Shown: one piece after another, positions 34,575-47,051 of the stretch | Layout: the number at the start of each line of letters is the position of its first letter | Position numbering within the stretch: position 1 is the stretch's first letter | Notes under the pieces: model-generated | Seen by the model: only the letters and a program-made list of their open reading frames with translations | What the model was told of the DNA's origin: nothing | Database searches by the model: none | Made by a program: the position numbers and the translations under genes | Assembly: GCF_003316845.1 (NCBI RefSeq) | Contig: NZ_QMIK01000001.1 | Span: forward strand, 496,001-560,000 | DNA: 64,000 nucleotides | Direction: 5' to 3' | Source of the DNA: Cognataquiflexum aquatile | GTDB taxonomy: Bacteria; Bacteroidota; Bacteroidia; Cytophagales; Cyclobacteriaceae

Positions 34575-35414
34575 TCAAACAACCTCAATCACCACATCAG
34601 TGGTCAAATGAGACTGAGAGGCGCCGCCGTAATTCCCTACAACCGGTGATGCAAACTTTGGGTCATAGCTGATTGCCAAAGGAATATACCGGCTATCTGC
34701 CAATAATCCCAAGCTTGGATCCAAACCGATCCAAGATGCTCCGGGGAGAAATACTTCAACCCAAGCATGAAGCTCATGTCCTGCGTCCAATTCAGGGTTG
34801 AAAGCATAGCCACTTACAAACCTGCAGGCCAATCCGATACTTCTCAGCATAGCCATCAGCATCCATGATAAATCACGGCAAGAACCAATTTTACTTTCAA
34901 AAACCTCCCCCAAAGGCATAATACCCTCCTCATGACGGATGATATGTTCCCAATTGGAATGGATTTTGGCCAAAAGCAAAACTAAAAAACCTACAAGACC
35001 ATCTGATTCTTTCATCACACTTTTGACGAAATCATCCAATCCGGGCAGTTTTTCTCCCTCGATGTAAATCCTCAGATAATCTTTGACTTCTTCGGGATAG
35101 GAAAAGGTCTCAAAAGGAAAAACCGGCTGCGGTTGGATGATAAATCCGTAGGGATTAAACTCCCCCACTTCTATTTCAAAATCACTTTTGATTTCCAAGA
35201 AATCCGATTCACCTGTAAACCAAGCTTGAAAGTACGGGTTGTTCTCAAAATTGATCCTTTCGTGAAATCCTAAAGGGGTTGGAAAAACGGTCCAGTTTGA
35301 TTTTAAAACCTTGAAGTAAAAACGCTGTAATGGAATCAGATAAAATTCATGGATATTAAGCTGTACTTTCTTATCGTAAGTATATCTCGTTGAATGTCTG
35401 ATTCTTAATTTCAT
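34575..35414 (-). CDS. transglutaminase-like cysteine peptidase/ligase
   Basis: A 279-residue protein: an N-terminal all-beta domain (residues 1-110, start MKLRIRHSTRYTYDKKV) of the kind that precedes bacterial transglutaminase-like domains, then the catalytic core with Cys179 (IGSCRDLSW), His216 (ELHAWVEVF) and Asp232 (GLDPS). The triad is complete. No signal peptide, so cytoplasmic. It is the last gene of the operon ATP-grasp - alpha-E - Anbu - transglutaminase, 10 bp after the Anbu stop. In this known gene association it is thought to trim or cross-link a peptide made by the ATP-grasp enzyme; that role is inference. Confidence 0.94.
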   Translation of the reverse strand: MKLRIRHSTRYTYDKKVQLNIHEFYLIPLQRFYFKVLKSNWTVFPTPLGFHERINFENNPYFQAWFTGESDFLEIKSDFEIEVGEFNPYGFIIQPQPVFPFETFSYPEEVKDYLRIYIEGEKLPGLDDFVKSVMKESDGLVGFLVLLLAKIHSNWEHIIRHEEGIMPLGEVFESKIGSCRDLSWMLMAMLRSIGLACRFVSGYAFNPELDAGHELHAWVEVFLPGASWIGLDPSLGLLADSRYIPLAISYDPKFASPVVGNYGGASQSHLTTDVVIEVV

Positions 35415-35424
35415 TTTTTTAAAT

Positions 35425-36156
35425 TCATACTATTTCAAACTCCCGAAAAGCTTTTTGCAAAACTTCCGCCGGTAATACCTTTATCGCTTCCTTTAACCGG
35501 TTATTCCAAAAAGCAGAAATATGTTCAAGTTCTTTTTGCTCAAACCTTTTTTCAATAGTATGATAGGTGTCATTTTCCAAAATCACAGTATCAATCGGGT
35601 AATCTACATCATTGGCAGAAATCCTTGTGGCATCAAATGCCAGGAAAGCACATTTCAAAGCATAGTCTAGAGATTCCTCGTAACTCAATGAACGCCTCAG
35701 AACCGGGTTACCTGCACCCGTATTTCCAATGATGACAAAAGGCGTGCCTCTTCTGATTTCTATCCAATTTCCCTGTGGATAAAGCAGATACAGCTTTGGC
35801 ACTTTATCATGCTCCAATTGGCCTCCAATAATTGAAAATAAATTGAATTTGAGTCCTGATTCTTCTAGGTACTCTTTATCTTCTCTTGCAACAATTTTTA
35901 CCTGATTGCCAAATTCATTGACTGCTTTGTAGAGTTTAGTGAAATTTGCATCTTGGTCCTCAATGACTTCTGTAAAATAGGTTATTGCCTTGTCCCTGAC
36001 GGACCGCAAACCTGAAGTCATGATAAAAAAAGAATGCTTTTCCCTATTGACCGTAAATACTTTTTTAGAAGTAGTAGTCTCATTTCCTGAGGTGATGCGG
36101 GTGTCAGAAAGGCCAATTAGGCCGTTTTTTGTTTTTATTCCGAGGCAAAAGGTCAT
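35425..36156 (-). CDS. Anbu, proteasome-like (Ntn-hydrolase) peptidase
   Basis: A 243-residue proteasome-beta-fold protein. It begins MTFCLGIKTKNGLIGLSDTR: once Met is removed the N-terminal Thr is the expected nucleophile, as in Anbu and HslV. A Lys is placed as expected in TSKKVFTV and the GLRSVRDKA segment follows. It differs from HslV (shorter, ~175 residues) by its length. Genes for Anbu are known to cluster with the circularly permuted ATP-grasp, alpha-E and transglutaminase genes exactly as here. It overlaps the alpha-E stop by 4 bp. No unfoldase ATPase lies nearby. Substrate unknown. Confidence 0.94.
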   Translation of the reverse strand: MTFCLGIKTKNGLIGLSDTRITSGNETTTSKKVFTVNREKHSFFIMTSGLRSVRDKAITYFTEVIEDQDANFTKLYKAVNEFGNQVKIVAREDKEYLEESGLKFNLFSIIGGQLEHDKVPKLYLLYPQGNWIEIRRGTPFVIIGNTGAGNPVLRRSLSYEESLDYALKCAFLAFDATRISANDVDYPIDTVILENDTYHTIEKRFEQKELEHISAFWNNRLKEAIKVLPAEVLQKAFREFEIV

Positions 36157-37133
36157 TCCTGAATCTGAGTTTGATTGATAAAGTTATCCTTAATTTGGAA
36201 AAAGTTGGTATTTATTTTATTCGACACATCATTAATTTTAATCTGAAGTTGGTCAAGGTATTCGTGAAGACCCATGTTGATGATTTCTTCCACATCGGTA
36301 AATTCCAGGTTTGATCTCAATTCCCCGATGGCTTTTTCTGCAGAATTCTTGTAACCGCTATCCGCCAGACCGGAGATTTTGTGAAGACAACTTTCAGCTT
36401 CTCTGATGCAGTAAAATACAGACCTCGGGAAGTATTTATTCAGGATCAAAAACTCCACCACTTTTGCAGGTTCAATATTCCCATACAGTCTCCTGTAGGT
36501 GTTGAAGGCAGTAACTGACTTCAACAGCGCCGTCCAGTGCAAAAAATCCAAAGGACTTCCCACCAAACTCGGGGCCGGAAGCAGGATGTGGTATTTGACA
36601 TCCACAATCCGGCTGGTCTTGTCTGCCCGTTCCAAAAACAGCCCCAACTGTCTAAAATACCAGCCTTCTGTCCTTGCCACAGTACTGTCTGCAAGTCCAT
36701 AAAGTAAGAGCACCTGATTTTTTACACTTTCAAAAAAAGCCCTGGGGTCTTCTTTGTTCCAATCTTTTTTATCTGCCCTTTTCAAAACAAAATGATACAA
36801 TTCATTCAGGTTTTCCCAAGTTTCCTTGGTCAGGTTTTCTCGGATTACCCTGGCGTTTTCCCTGGCAAAAGAGATGGAAGAAATGATCGAATTTGGATTA
36901 TCTGTATCAAAAGTCAAAAAATGGATGACATCCTTTCTTTCAAAATTTTTATGTTTGGTTTTATAAATTTCATTGTCGCCTGTGGTGATGACCAAGGGTT
37001 CCCACTGCTCTTTCAAGTCAGGAGGAAGGTCCAGCATCAGGTTGAAATTCACATCAATAAACCTGGAATAATTTTCGGCCCTTTCGAGGTATCTCCCCAG
37101 CCAATATATCGAACTTGCAACTCTACTTAGCAT
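36153..37133 (-). CDS. alpha-E domain protein
   Basis: A 326-residue, mostly helical protein with the alpha-E (former DUF403) start MLSRVASSIYWLGRYLERAE and the related motif LFLERADKTSRIVDVKYH near the middle, followed by WTALLKSVTAFNTYRR. These E-R-A pairs are the family hallmark. The domain's activity is not known; it always travels with the circularly permuted ATP-grasp and is thought to act in the same reaction. Spacing is 6 bp to the ATP-grasp stop and a 4-bp overlap with Anbu, so the genes are tightly coupled. Confidence 0.94.
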   Translation of the reverse strand: MLSRVASSIYWLGRYLERAENYSRFIDVNFNLMLDLPPDLKEQWEPLVITTGDNEIYKTKHKNFERKDVIHFLTFDTDNPNSIISSISFARENARVIRENLTKETWENLNELYHFVLKRADKKDWNKEDPRAFFESVKNQVLLLYGLADSTVARTEGWYFRQLGLFLERADKTSRIVDVKYHILLPAPSLVGSPLDFLHWTALLKSVTAFNTYRRLYGNIEPAKVVEFLILNKYFPRSVFYCIREAESCLHKISGLADSGYKNSAEKAIGELRSNLEFTDVEEIINMGLHEYLDQLQIKINDVSNKINTNFFQIKDNFINQTQIQE

Positions 37134-37139
37134 AGTATT

Positions 37140-38567
37140 TTAATTATATAAAACCCAAGTATCTTTACTTCCCCCGCCTTGGGAGCTGTTGACGACCAAT
37201 GACCCTTTTTTTAATGCCACCCTAGTCAGCGCTCCGGGTATCACTTCGATTTCTTGTCCGTACAGAATATACGGCCTCAAATCCACATGCCTTCCCTCCA
37301 ACCCATTGTCAGTCAAAGTCGGTACTGTGGACAAGGATAAAGTTGGCTGCGCGATATAATTGGTCGGATTGTTTTTGACAAGGTTCCTGAATTTGGCATG
37401 TTCTTCTTTGGTGGCTTTGGGACCTATCAGCATGCCGTAACCTCCTGCCGCATTGGTTTCTTTTACGACAAGGTCTTCAATATTGTCCAAAACATATTTT
37501 CTATCCTGTTCTTCTCTGCAGAGATAAGTAGGCACATTTTCCAAAATCGGATCTTCACCAAGGTAATATTTGATCAATCTCGGAACATAAGCATATACAG
37601 CCTTATCATCCGCCACCCCTGTTCCAGGCGCATTGGCGAGCGCAATATTTCCAGCCTTATAGGCTTCAAATATCCCCGGTATGCCCAACATGGAATGGGG
37701 ATTGAAAGTCAATGGATCCAAGAAAGTGTCATCGATCCTTCTGTATAAAACATCAATCTGCTCCAATCCCTTGGTAGTCTGCATAAAAACTTTCTTGCCT
37801 TTGGTGATCAAATCCACACCCGAAACCAACTCCACTCCCATCTGCAAAGCAAGATAGGAATGCTCAAAATACGCAGAATTATAAATCCCTGGTGTCAAAA
37901 CCCCAACTACAGGCTTTTCTTTATTGGAAATGAATTGAAGCATTTTCAAAAGCTTGACCGGATAATCCGAAACAGGCATCACACCAAGTTTATTGAATAG
38001 GTCGGGGTAAGCGCGCTTGATGATTTCACGGCTCTCGAGCATGTAAGACACACCCGACGGGCAGCGGAGATTATCCTCTAGGATATAATAGTTTCCGTCA
38101 TTGTTCCGGACCAAGTCTGTTCCCGTGATGTGGCACCAAATTCCTTTGGGAGGTGTAAGTCCCTCACAGGGTTTGAGGTAATCCTTGCTGCCAAGAATCA
38201 GGTCTTCCGGTACAATTTTGTCCTTCAGTACTTTTCTGTCATTATATATATCCTGCAAAAAAAGGTTAAGTGTGTGGATCCGCTGCTTCAGTCCTGCTTC
38301 TATTTTCTTCCATTCCTGATGCGCAATGATCCTTGGAATAATATCAAGATGAAGGATTTTTTCCATCCCCTGATTATCATGGTAGACATTAAAAGTCATC
38401 CCCATAGCTACCTGTGTCTTATTGGCAGAGTATTGAAGATGGGACATTCTTTTTGAAGTGGTTTTTCCCAAAAGTTTGAGAAATTCCTGATAATGGGGCC
38501 TCACCTGACCCTCTTTGGCAAACATTTCATCAAAATTATCCCCAACTTGGTATTGATTCGTCTCCAT
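37140..38567 (-). CDS. circularly permuted type 2 ATP-grasp protein (predicted peptide ligase)
   Basis: A 475-residue enzyme with the blocks of this family: YYILEDNLRCPSGVSYMLE, LANAPGTGVADDKAVYAYVP, VVKETNAAGGYGMLIGP, RHVDLRPYILYG and a C-terminal LTRVALKKGSLVVNSSQGGG. It should use ATP to form an amide bond, linking amino acids or a peptide; the substrates are unknown. It is the first gene of a four-gene operon with alpha-E, Anbu and transglutaminase-like proteins. Start ATG at 38567; the 186-bp gap to metG's terminator contains the promoter. Confidence 0.95.
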   Translation of the reverse strand: METNQYQVGDNFDEMFAKEGQVRPHYQEFLKLLGKTTSKRMSHLQYSANKTQVAMGMTFNVYHDNQGMEKILHLDIIPRIIAHQEWKKIEAGLKQRIHTLNLFLQDIYNDRKVLKDKIVPEDLILGSKDYLKPCEGLTPPKGIWCHITGTDLVRNNDGNYYILEDNLRCPSGVSYMLESREIIKRAYPDLFNKLGVMPVSDYPVKLLKMLQFISNKEKPVVGVLTPGIYNSAYFEHSYLALQMGVELVSGVDLITKGKKVFMQTTKGLEQIDVLYRRIDDTFLDPLTFNPHSMLGIPGIFEAYKAGNIALANAPGTGVADDKAVYAYVPRLIKYYLGEDPILENVPTYLCREEQDRKYVLDNIEDLVVKETNAAGGYGMLIGPKATKEEHAKFRNLVKNNPTNYIAQPTLSLSTVPTLTDNGLEGRHVDLRPYILYGQEIEVIPGALTRVALKKGSLVVNSSQGGGSKDTWVLYN

Positions 38568-38696
38568 ATGGCCTGTTTTTTGGATTTAAAAATGATATGG
38601 CTTGAATATAGCGGATTTTGAAAAACAAACAAAAACTTGGACTCCGATTCATTAAATTGATAAAAATAATATCTGATCATTAAGAAATTATTAAAA

Positions 38697-38731
38697 ATAA
38701 AAAAGCCTTGAACTGACTTTCAATTCAAGGC
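38697..38731 (-). terminator. terminator after metG
   Basis: GCCTTGAA (38705-38712) pairs with TTCAAGGC (38724-38731) around an 11-nt loop; on the minus strand it is followed by a TTTTTTA T-run. It lies 23 bp past the metG stop at 38754. Confidence 0.85.
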
Positions 38732-38753
38732 CTTCCAATCAGTGTATTTAATA

Positions 38754-40814
38754 TCAGGAAATCGTCGATCCTTCTGCAGTAGATGAATTTGGTTGAAGAA
38801 GCCTCAGGCTGCCGTCCCGGTCTTCGGCCATCAAGATCATCCCTTCAGAGTCTATTCCCATCATCTTTCTTGGCGCAAGGTTGATCAGCATCGTAACCTG
38901 CTTTCCAATCAGATCCCCAGGTTTGAAATGTTCTGCCACGCCACTCAATACTGTTTTCACTCCCAAACCCGTATCCACCGTCAATCTGAGCAGCTTTTTG
39001 GATTTTGGCATTGGTTCAGCAGTCAGGACTTTTACCACCCTCATGTCGAGTTTGGCAAAATCTTCATAAGATATAATGTCCTTCATAGGTTCTGCCACAG
39101 CATTTGCGATTTCATTCTGTTTTTTGGTGTCCATGAGTTTTTGGATTTGGGCTTCAACCGTGGCATCCTCGATTTTGTCAAATAATAGAGCCGCCTCAAA
39201 GATCTGTTGACCGGTCTGCAACAATTCGTGGCTTCCGGCATCTTCCCATTTCAATCCCTGTAGACCAAACATCCCAAAGATTTTAGCAGAAGTGAAAGGC
39301 AAAAACGGTTCTGCAACAATGGCAAGGTTTGCAGCAAAATTGAGTGCAATATTGAGGATTGTCCCTGTTCTTTCCTTGTCCTCTTTGATGGTTTTCCAAG
39401 GTTCTGTTTCTGCAAGGTATTTGTTTCCTGTACGTGCGAAATCCATCACAAATGAAAGTGCTTCTCTAAATCGGTACCTTTCGATAGAAGCTGCAATTTT
39501 TTCAGGGAAGGATTTCAATGCTTCCAAAGCATCTTTGTCCAAGTCATACAATGTCCCCAAACCGGGAACATTCCCATCAAAAAATTTATGTGTCAAAACC
39601 ACCGCCCTGTTCACAAAATTGCCATAAATGGCCACAAGCTCTGAGTTATTTCGGGATTGAAAATCCTTCCAGGTAAAATCGTTGTCCTTGGTTTCGGGTG
39701 CATTTGCAGTCAAGACATAGCGTAACACATCCTGTTTTTCCGGAAACTGTTCCAGGTATTCGTGCAGCCAAACCGCCCAATTTCGTGAAGTAGATATTTT
39801 GTCACCTTCGAGATTCAGGAATTCATTTGCGGGCACATTGTCAGGAAGGACATATCCTCCGTGGGTTTTGAGAATAGCAGGGAAAACAATACAATGGAAA
39901 ACGATATTGTCCTTGCCGATGAAATGGACCAATTTGGTGTCTTCTGATTTCCAATAAGGCTCCCAATCAAATCCCTTTTCGGCAGCCCACTCTTTGGTAC
40001 TTGAGATATAGCCTATCGGTGCATCAAACCATACATAGAGGACCTTTCCTTCCGCTCCTTCGACGGGTACAGGAATTCCCCAATCCATATCTCTTGTCAT
40101 CGACCTCGCCTGCAATCCGTCTCCGGCTTCCAACCAAGAGCGACACTGTCCAAGTACATTGTTTTTCCAGTCATTTGCGTGCTCGACCAAAATCCAGTTT
40201 TTGAGAAAATCGGTGTATTTGGCCAAATCGAGAAACCAATGCTTGGTTTCTTTCAAAACGGGGGTATTTCCAGAAAGCTTGGATTTCGGATTGATGAGTT
40301 CCGTTGGACTAAGTGAAGATCCACATCTTTCACATTGGTCGCCATATGCGTGTTCATTGCCACACTTCGGACAAGTCCCTTCTATATACCTGTCAGCCAA
40401 AAACTGCCCGGCCTCCTCATCAAAATACTGTTCGGTGGTCTGTTCAAGAAATTCTCCTTTGTCATAAAGGTCTCGAAAAAACCCTGAAGCAGTTTCATGA
40501 TGGATTTTGGCAGAAGTCCTTGAATAATGGTCAAAACTTATCCCAAACTCCTCAAAGCTTTTTTTCATCAGCTCGTGGTACCTGTCTACAACTTCCTGAG
40601 GGCTTATCCCCTCTTTTCGGGCTTTGATGGTGATGGCTACACCGTGTTCATCAGAACCTCCGACAAAAGCAACATCCCGGCCCTGTGACCGAAGATACCT
40701 CACATAGATATCAGCAGGGATATAGCATCCTGCCAAGTGACCGATGTGTAAAGGACCGTTGGCATAAGGCAATGCCGCCGTAACGGTATATCTTTTGAAT
40801 TCGCTTTTTTTCAT
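38754..40814 (-). CDS. metG: methionyl-tRNA synthetase
   Basis: A 686-residue class I tRNA synthetase that charges tRNA-Met. The start is ATG at 40814 ([20 protein letters not shown]); an ATG three codons upstream is less likely. The HIGH motif is HIGH at 23-26, the zinc knuckle region has CPKC…CERCG, and the KMSKS-equivalent is KISTS (in [11 protein letters not shown]). The C-terminal ~110 residues are the EMAP/tRNA-binding OB fold ([19 protein letters not shown] … [11 protein letters not shown]), which also mediates dimerisation. Full length. Upstream by 50 bp is a TetR-type gene on the same strand. Confidence 0.98.
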   Translation of the reverse strand: MKKSEFKRYTVTAALPYANGPLHIGHLAGCYIPADIYVRYLRSQGRDVAFVGGSDEHGVAITIKARKEGISPQEVVDRYHELMKKSFEEFGISFDHYSRTSAKIHHETASGFFRDLYDKGEFLEQTTEQYFDEEAGQFLADRYIEGTCPKCGNEHAYGDQCERCGSSLSPTELINPKSKLSGNTPVLKETKHWFLDLAKYTDFLKNWILVEHANDWKNNVLGQCRSWLEAGDGLQARSMTRDMDWGIPVPVEGAEGKVLYVWFDAPIGYISSTKEWAAEKGFDWEPYWKSEDTKLVHFIGKDNIVFHCIVFPAILKTHGGYVLPDNVPANEFLNLEGDKISTSRNWAVWLHEYLEQFPEKQDVLRYVLTANAPETKDNDFTWKDFQSRNNSELVAIYGNFVNRAVVLTHKFFDGNVPGLGTLYDLDKDALEALKSFPEKIAASIERYRFREALSFVMDFARTGNKYLAETEPWKTIKEDKERTGTILNIALNFAANLAIVAEPFLPFTSAKIFGMFGLQGLKWEDAGSHELLQTGQQIFEAALLFDKIEDATVEAQIQKLMDTKKQNEIANAVAEPMKDIISYEDFAKLDMRVVKVLTAEPMPKSKKLLRLTVDTGLGVKTVLSGVAEHFKPGDLIGKQVTMLINLAPRKMMGIDSEGMILMAEDRDGSLRLLQPNSSTAEGSTIS

Positions 40815-40864
40815 AAGCCGCAAAGATAGAAATTAGAATGGAAAGGGGGAATGGGTAATTGATT

Positions 40865-41497
40865 TCAAATTTGGCCCAACTCTTTTCGGGCATCATCTGT
40901 AAGTATCCCGGTGTAGATAATCTGAATAGCCTGATCGTAGATTTCGGCGGGGCTAAGTTTAAAGCTCGCCCGCATTTCTTCAGGAAACTGGCTTAAAAAT
41001 TTGTGGTCGATCAGGTTTTGGATCGCAGAGGTATAGATAAATACAATAAAGGAAACATTGACTGTGGGAAGGACATATCCTCTTTCGATGCCTTCCTGTA
41101 TCAACTTTTGGAATCTCAAATACCCCGATTCTCTGATATAAGCCAATAAATCTGCCCAAATCGAAGGGGCATGATCCCTGAGTTCATCCAATATCTTGGG
41201 ATTGATGGTCGAAACATCAGAAGCAACAGTGCTCAAAAGAGACTTGAGCTTGACCGTATAAGGGATTAATTTATTGTCCAACAATGCGCTTACCTTGATA
41301 GAAAGTCTTGTCTTAAGGATGTCAAACGTAGCGGCAAGAAGTTCGAGTTTTCCCGGAAAATACTTGTAAAGTGTCTTCTTACTCATCCCTAATTCCTGGG
41401 CAATTTCATCCATGGTGGTATTCTTGTAGCCTTGCCTGATAAAATATTGGTAGGCCACTTCGAGGATTTTGGTTTCGATATCTGATTTCTTGCTCAT
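40865..41497 (-). CDS. TetR/AcrR-family transcriptional regulator
   Basis: A 210-residue one-component regulator from the ATG at 41497 (MSKKSDIETKILEVAYQYFI). The helix-turn-helix is TTMDEIAQELGMSKKTLYKY, followed by FPGKLELL, as usual in TetR proteins; the C-terminal ligand domain (about 55-210) is helical with no recognisable pocket residues. It is divergent from ligA with a 150-bp gap and precedes metG by 50 bp. Target genes and ligand unknown; autoregulation through the shared upstream region is common in this family. Confidence 0.93.
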   Translation of the reverse strand: MSKKSDIETKILEVAYQYFIRQGYKNTTMDEIAQELGMSKKTLYKYFPGKLELLAATFDILKTRLSIKVSALLDNKLIPYTVKLKSLLSTVASDVSTINPKILDELRDHAPSIWADLLAYIRESGYLRFQKLIQEGIERGYVLPTVNVSFIVFIYTSAIQNLIDHKFLSQFPEEMRASFKLSPAEIYDQAIQIIYTGILTDDARKELGQI

Positions 41498-41523
41498 CGA
41501 TTGGAATAGAGGGGCAAATATAG

Positions 41524-44599
<3,076 letters not shown>

Positions 44600-44606
<7 letters not shown>

Positions 44607-45457
44607 AGTTACACGGTACGGGAGTGGCCTTAATCACCCCATTTTCTGAAGACGGATCAATTGATTTTGCAGGATTGAGAAATGTAATCAACCACGTCAT
44701 TGACGGAGGTGTAGATTATTTGGTAGTATGTGGCACTACAGGCGAAAGTGCAACTTTATCCAAATCAGAAAAAAAACAGGTTCTAAAAGCGGCTTTGGAA
44801 TACAATGCCGGCAGGATTCCTGTCGTGTATGGTATCGGTGGAAATAACACCTCCGGAGTATTGGAAGAAATCCAAGAAACAGATTTTTCAGGGATTGACG
44901 CTATTCTTTCTGTCAGTCCATATTATAACAAGCCGACGCAGGCAGGAATAATTGCCCATTATACAGCCATAGCTGATGCTTGCCCTGTTCCGGTGATTTT
45001 GTACAATGTACCTGGTCGGACCATGTCCAATGTGGCTTTTCAGACGACTGTTCACCTTTCCCAACATCCCAACATTATTGGAATGAAGGAGGCAAGTGGT
45101 GATCTTTCCCAATGCATGAGGATTGCAGCAAGGATGCCTAAGGATTTTCTTCTTATTTCGGGAGATGACATTCTGACTCCCTCCATGAGGGTAATCGGTG
45201 GTCAGGGCGTAATTTCAGTGTTGGCGAATGCTTATCCTGCTATTTTCAAAACCATCTGCCACGGCAATCTTGACGAAGCAAAAGAGGCAGCCTTCAAGCT
45301 TTTGGATATCAACCCGATGATGTATGAAGAAGCCAATCCGGTCGGATTGAAGTTTCTGATGAGCCATTTGGGAATCTGCGGAGAAACAGTTCGTCTTCCT
45401 TTGGTAAAGGCTACAGAAAGTCTGAAAGAAAGGATTTTGAAGAATCTGGTAAACTAA
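44600..45457 (+). CDS. dapA: 4-hydroxy-tetrahydrodipicolinate synthase
   Basis: A 285-residue class I aldolase that joins pyruvate and aspartate semialdehyde in the lysine/diaminopimelate pathway. The Schiff-base Lys is Lys163 (IGMKEASGDL), the catalytic Tyr is Tyr135 (LYNVPGRT) and the Thr pair is Thr46-Thr47 (CGTTGES). Full length for the family. The start lies 7 bp inside the preceding gene. A strong hairpin at 45464 follows. Related NAL/KDG aldolases share the fold, but the sequence pattern (YNVPGRT, GTTGES) fits DapA. Confidence 0.97.
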
Positions 45458-45463
45458 TAATTG

Positions 45464-45503
45464 GGGGCAATTCTGAACAAATATTGCCCCTACCCTATTT
45501 TTT
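45464..45503 (+). terminator. terminator between dapA and xseA
   Basis: GGGGCAAT (45464-45471) pairs with ATTGCCCC (45483-45490), followed by TACCCTATTTTTT. It closes the ligA-dapA operon 7 bp after the dapA stop; the T-run is 8 bp from the stem, so some read-through into xseA is possible. Confidence 0.8.
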
Positions 45504-45517
45504 GACTAATTTCCGAC

Positions 45518-46834
45518 ATGCAGCAGGCCATTTCCCTTTTAGCGCTTAACCAACTGATCCGTGAAACATTAGAGGTTCATCTTGAACCATCTTATTGGAT
45601 TGTAGCTGAAATCGGGGAACTCAAACAGGCAGGACAAGGTCATGCTTACCTCGATCTCGTAGAAAAGCAAGGGAATCAGATTGCGGCCAAAATGCGGGCA
45701 AATATCTGGGCTTATTCCTATAGGACTATTGCAGGAAGATTTCAAGCTACTACCGGTCAATCACTCCGTGCCGGAATGAAAATATTGGCTCAGGTTACAG
45801 TGACTTTCCATGAATTGTATGGAATCAGCCTCAATATCAAGGACATTGATCCCAATTTCACTTTGGGTGAAAGGGCAAGAATCCGTCAGGAAATCATTGA
45901 CCGGCTTTCCAGAGAAGGAATGATGGAGCTGAATAAACGCTTTTCGCTTCCGACGGTTCCCCAAAAAATCGCTGTCATCAGTTCTGCTTCTGCAGCCGGA
46001 TATGGGGATTTTGTCAACCAAATAGAGCAAAATAGGTTTGGATACAAAGTATCACACAGTTTATACCAAGCCACTCTACAGGGAACAGATGCAGCGGCAA
46101 CAATAATTGCCGCTTTTCAAAAAATTGAAGCTGATCAAAGTAAAGAAAAGTATGACATTATTGTCCTGATCCGTGGCGGTGGGGCCCAATTGGATTTGGA
46201 TTGCTTTGACGATTATGGACTTGCCCTTTCTATTGCAAAATCATCGCTTCCGGTGTTGACAGGTATAGGCCACGAACGGGATGAAACCATCGCGGATCTT
46301 GTTTCCCACACCAAAATGAAAACCCCTACTGCAGTTGCTGAATTTATCCTTTCAGGATTTAGGGATTTTGAGGACAGGCTCAACCTTTGGACAAAAAACC
46401 TGAGCAGGTTTGCGGGACAGATGTTGATACAAGAAGACAGGAGAGTAATGGATATCGAAAACAGGTTGAAGAACCTTGTCAGATTCAATCTTGGTAAAAA
46501 TGGAGAAAAGCTGGTTTTTTTTCAAAAGAGAATCCAATCCTCCTACCAAAACAAAATCAAAATCAGCACTTTATCCCTGGTTAATTTAAGCCAAAATTTA
46601 AGTAAGTCATGGAAGATTTATCTTGAAAAAGAAAACCAAAAACTCGAATTTTTGGAAAAGGATCTGATTAAATCTGACCCCAATACTTTTTTTGAAAAAG
46701 GGTATACCCGGTCAGAAATCGATGGAATCCCGATTCACAAGACAGTGCCCAAGAAGGGTCAGGAATTAAAGACATTTTCAAAAAACAGGATATTATCAAG
46801 CACAATCAACGAAATCAAAGACTATGGAAAATAA
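45518..46834 (+). CDS. xseA: exodeoxyribonuclease VII large subunit
   Basis: A 438-residue nuclease subunit: N-terminal OB fold (WIVAEIGELKQAGQGHAYLD), the family block LPTVPQKIAVISSASAAGYG, the catalytic stretch IIVLIRGGGAQLDLDCFDDY and GIGHERDETIADLVSHTKMK, then a long coiled coil to about 400. It degrades single-stranded DNA from both ends with XseB in repair. Start ATG at 45518, 60 bp after dapA. The C-terminus overlaps xseB by 11 bp. Confidence 0.96.
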   Translation: MQQAISLLALNQLIRETLEVHLEPSYWIVAEIGELKQAGQGHAYLDLVEKQGNQIAAKMRANIWAYSYRTIAGRFQATTGQSLRAGMKILAQVTVTFHELYGISLNIKDIDPNFTLGERARIRQEIIDRLSREGMMELNKRFSLPTVPQKIAVISSASAAGYGDFVNQIEQNRFGYKVSHSLYQATLQGTDAAATIIAAFQKIEADQSKEKYDIIVLIRGGGAQLDLDCFDDYGLALSIAKSSLPVLTGIGHERDETIADLVSHTKMKTPTAVAEFILSGFRDFEDRLNLWTKNLSRFAGQMLIQEDRRVMDIENRLKNLVRFNLGKNGEKLVFFQKRIQSSYQNKIKISTLSLVNLSQNLSKSWKIYLEKENQKLEFLEKDLIKSDPNTFFEKGYTRSEIDGIPIHKTVPKKGQELKTFSKNRILSSTINEIKDYGK

Positions 46835-47030
46835 AGCAATAAGTTATGATCAAGCCATCCAAAGAGTCGAGGAAATCGTTTTGATCCTCGAAAGCGGAGA
46901 AAAAGGAATGGACGAATTGTCTGAACTTGTGAAAGAAGCAGCAGCTCTGGTCAAAAACTGTAAAAAAAAGCTGAAATCAACAGAATCGGAAATAGCAAAA
47001 GCTTTGGAAGATGATATGGAAGAGAATTGA
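46824..47030 (+). CDS. xseB: exodeoxyribonuclease VII small subunit
   Basis: A 68-residue, helix-hairpin protein matching the XseB family: SYDQAIQRVEEIVLILESGE, then LSELVKEAAALVKNCKKKL. It binds the coiled coil of XseA. It begins 11 bp before the xseA stop, so expression is coupled. Full length. Confidence 0.95.
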   Translation: MENKAISYDQAIQRVEEIVLILESGEKGMDELSELVKEAAALVKNCKKKLKSTESEIAKALEDDMEEN

Positions 47031-47051
47031 GAATTTTTCAGGGAATCAGGT

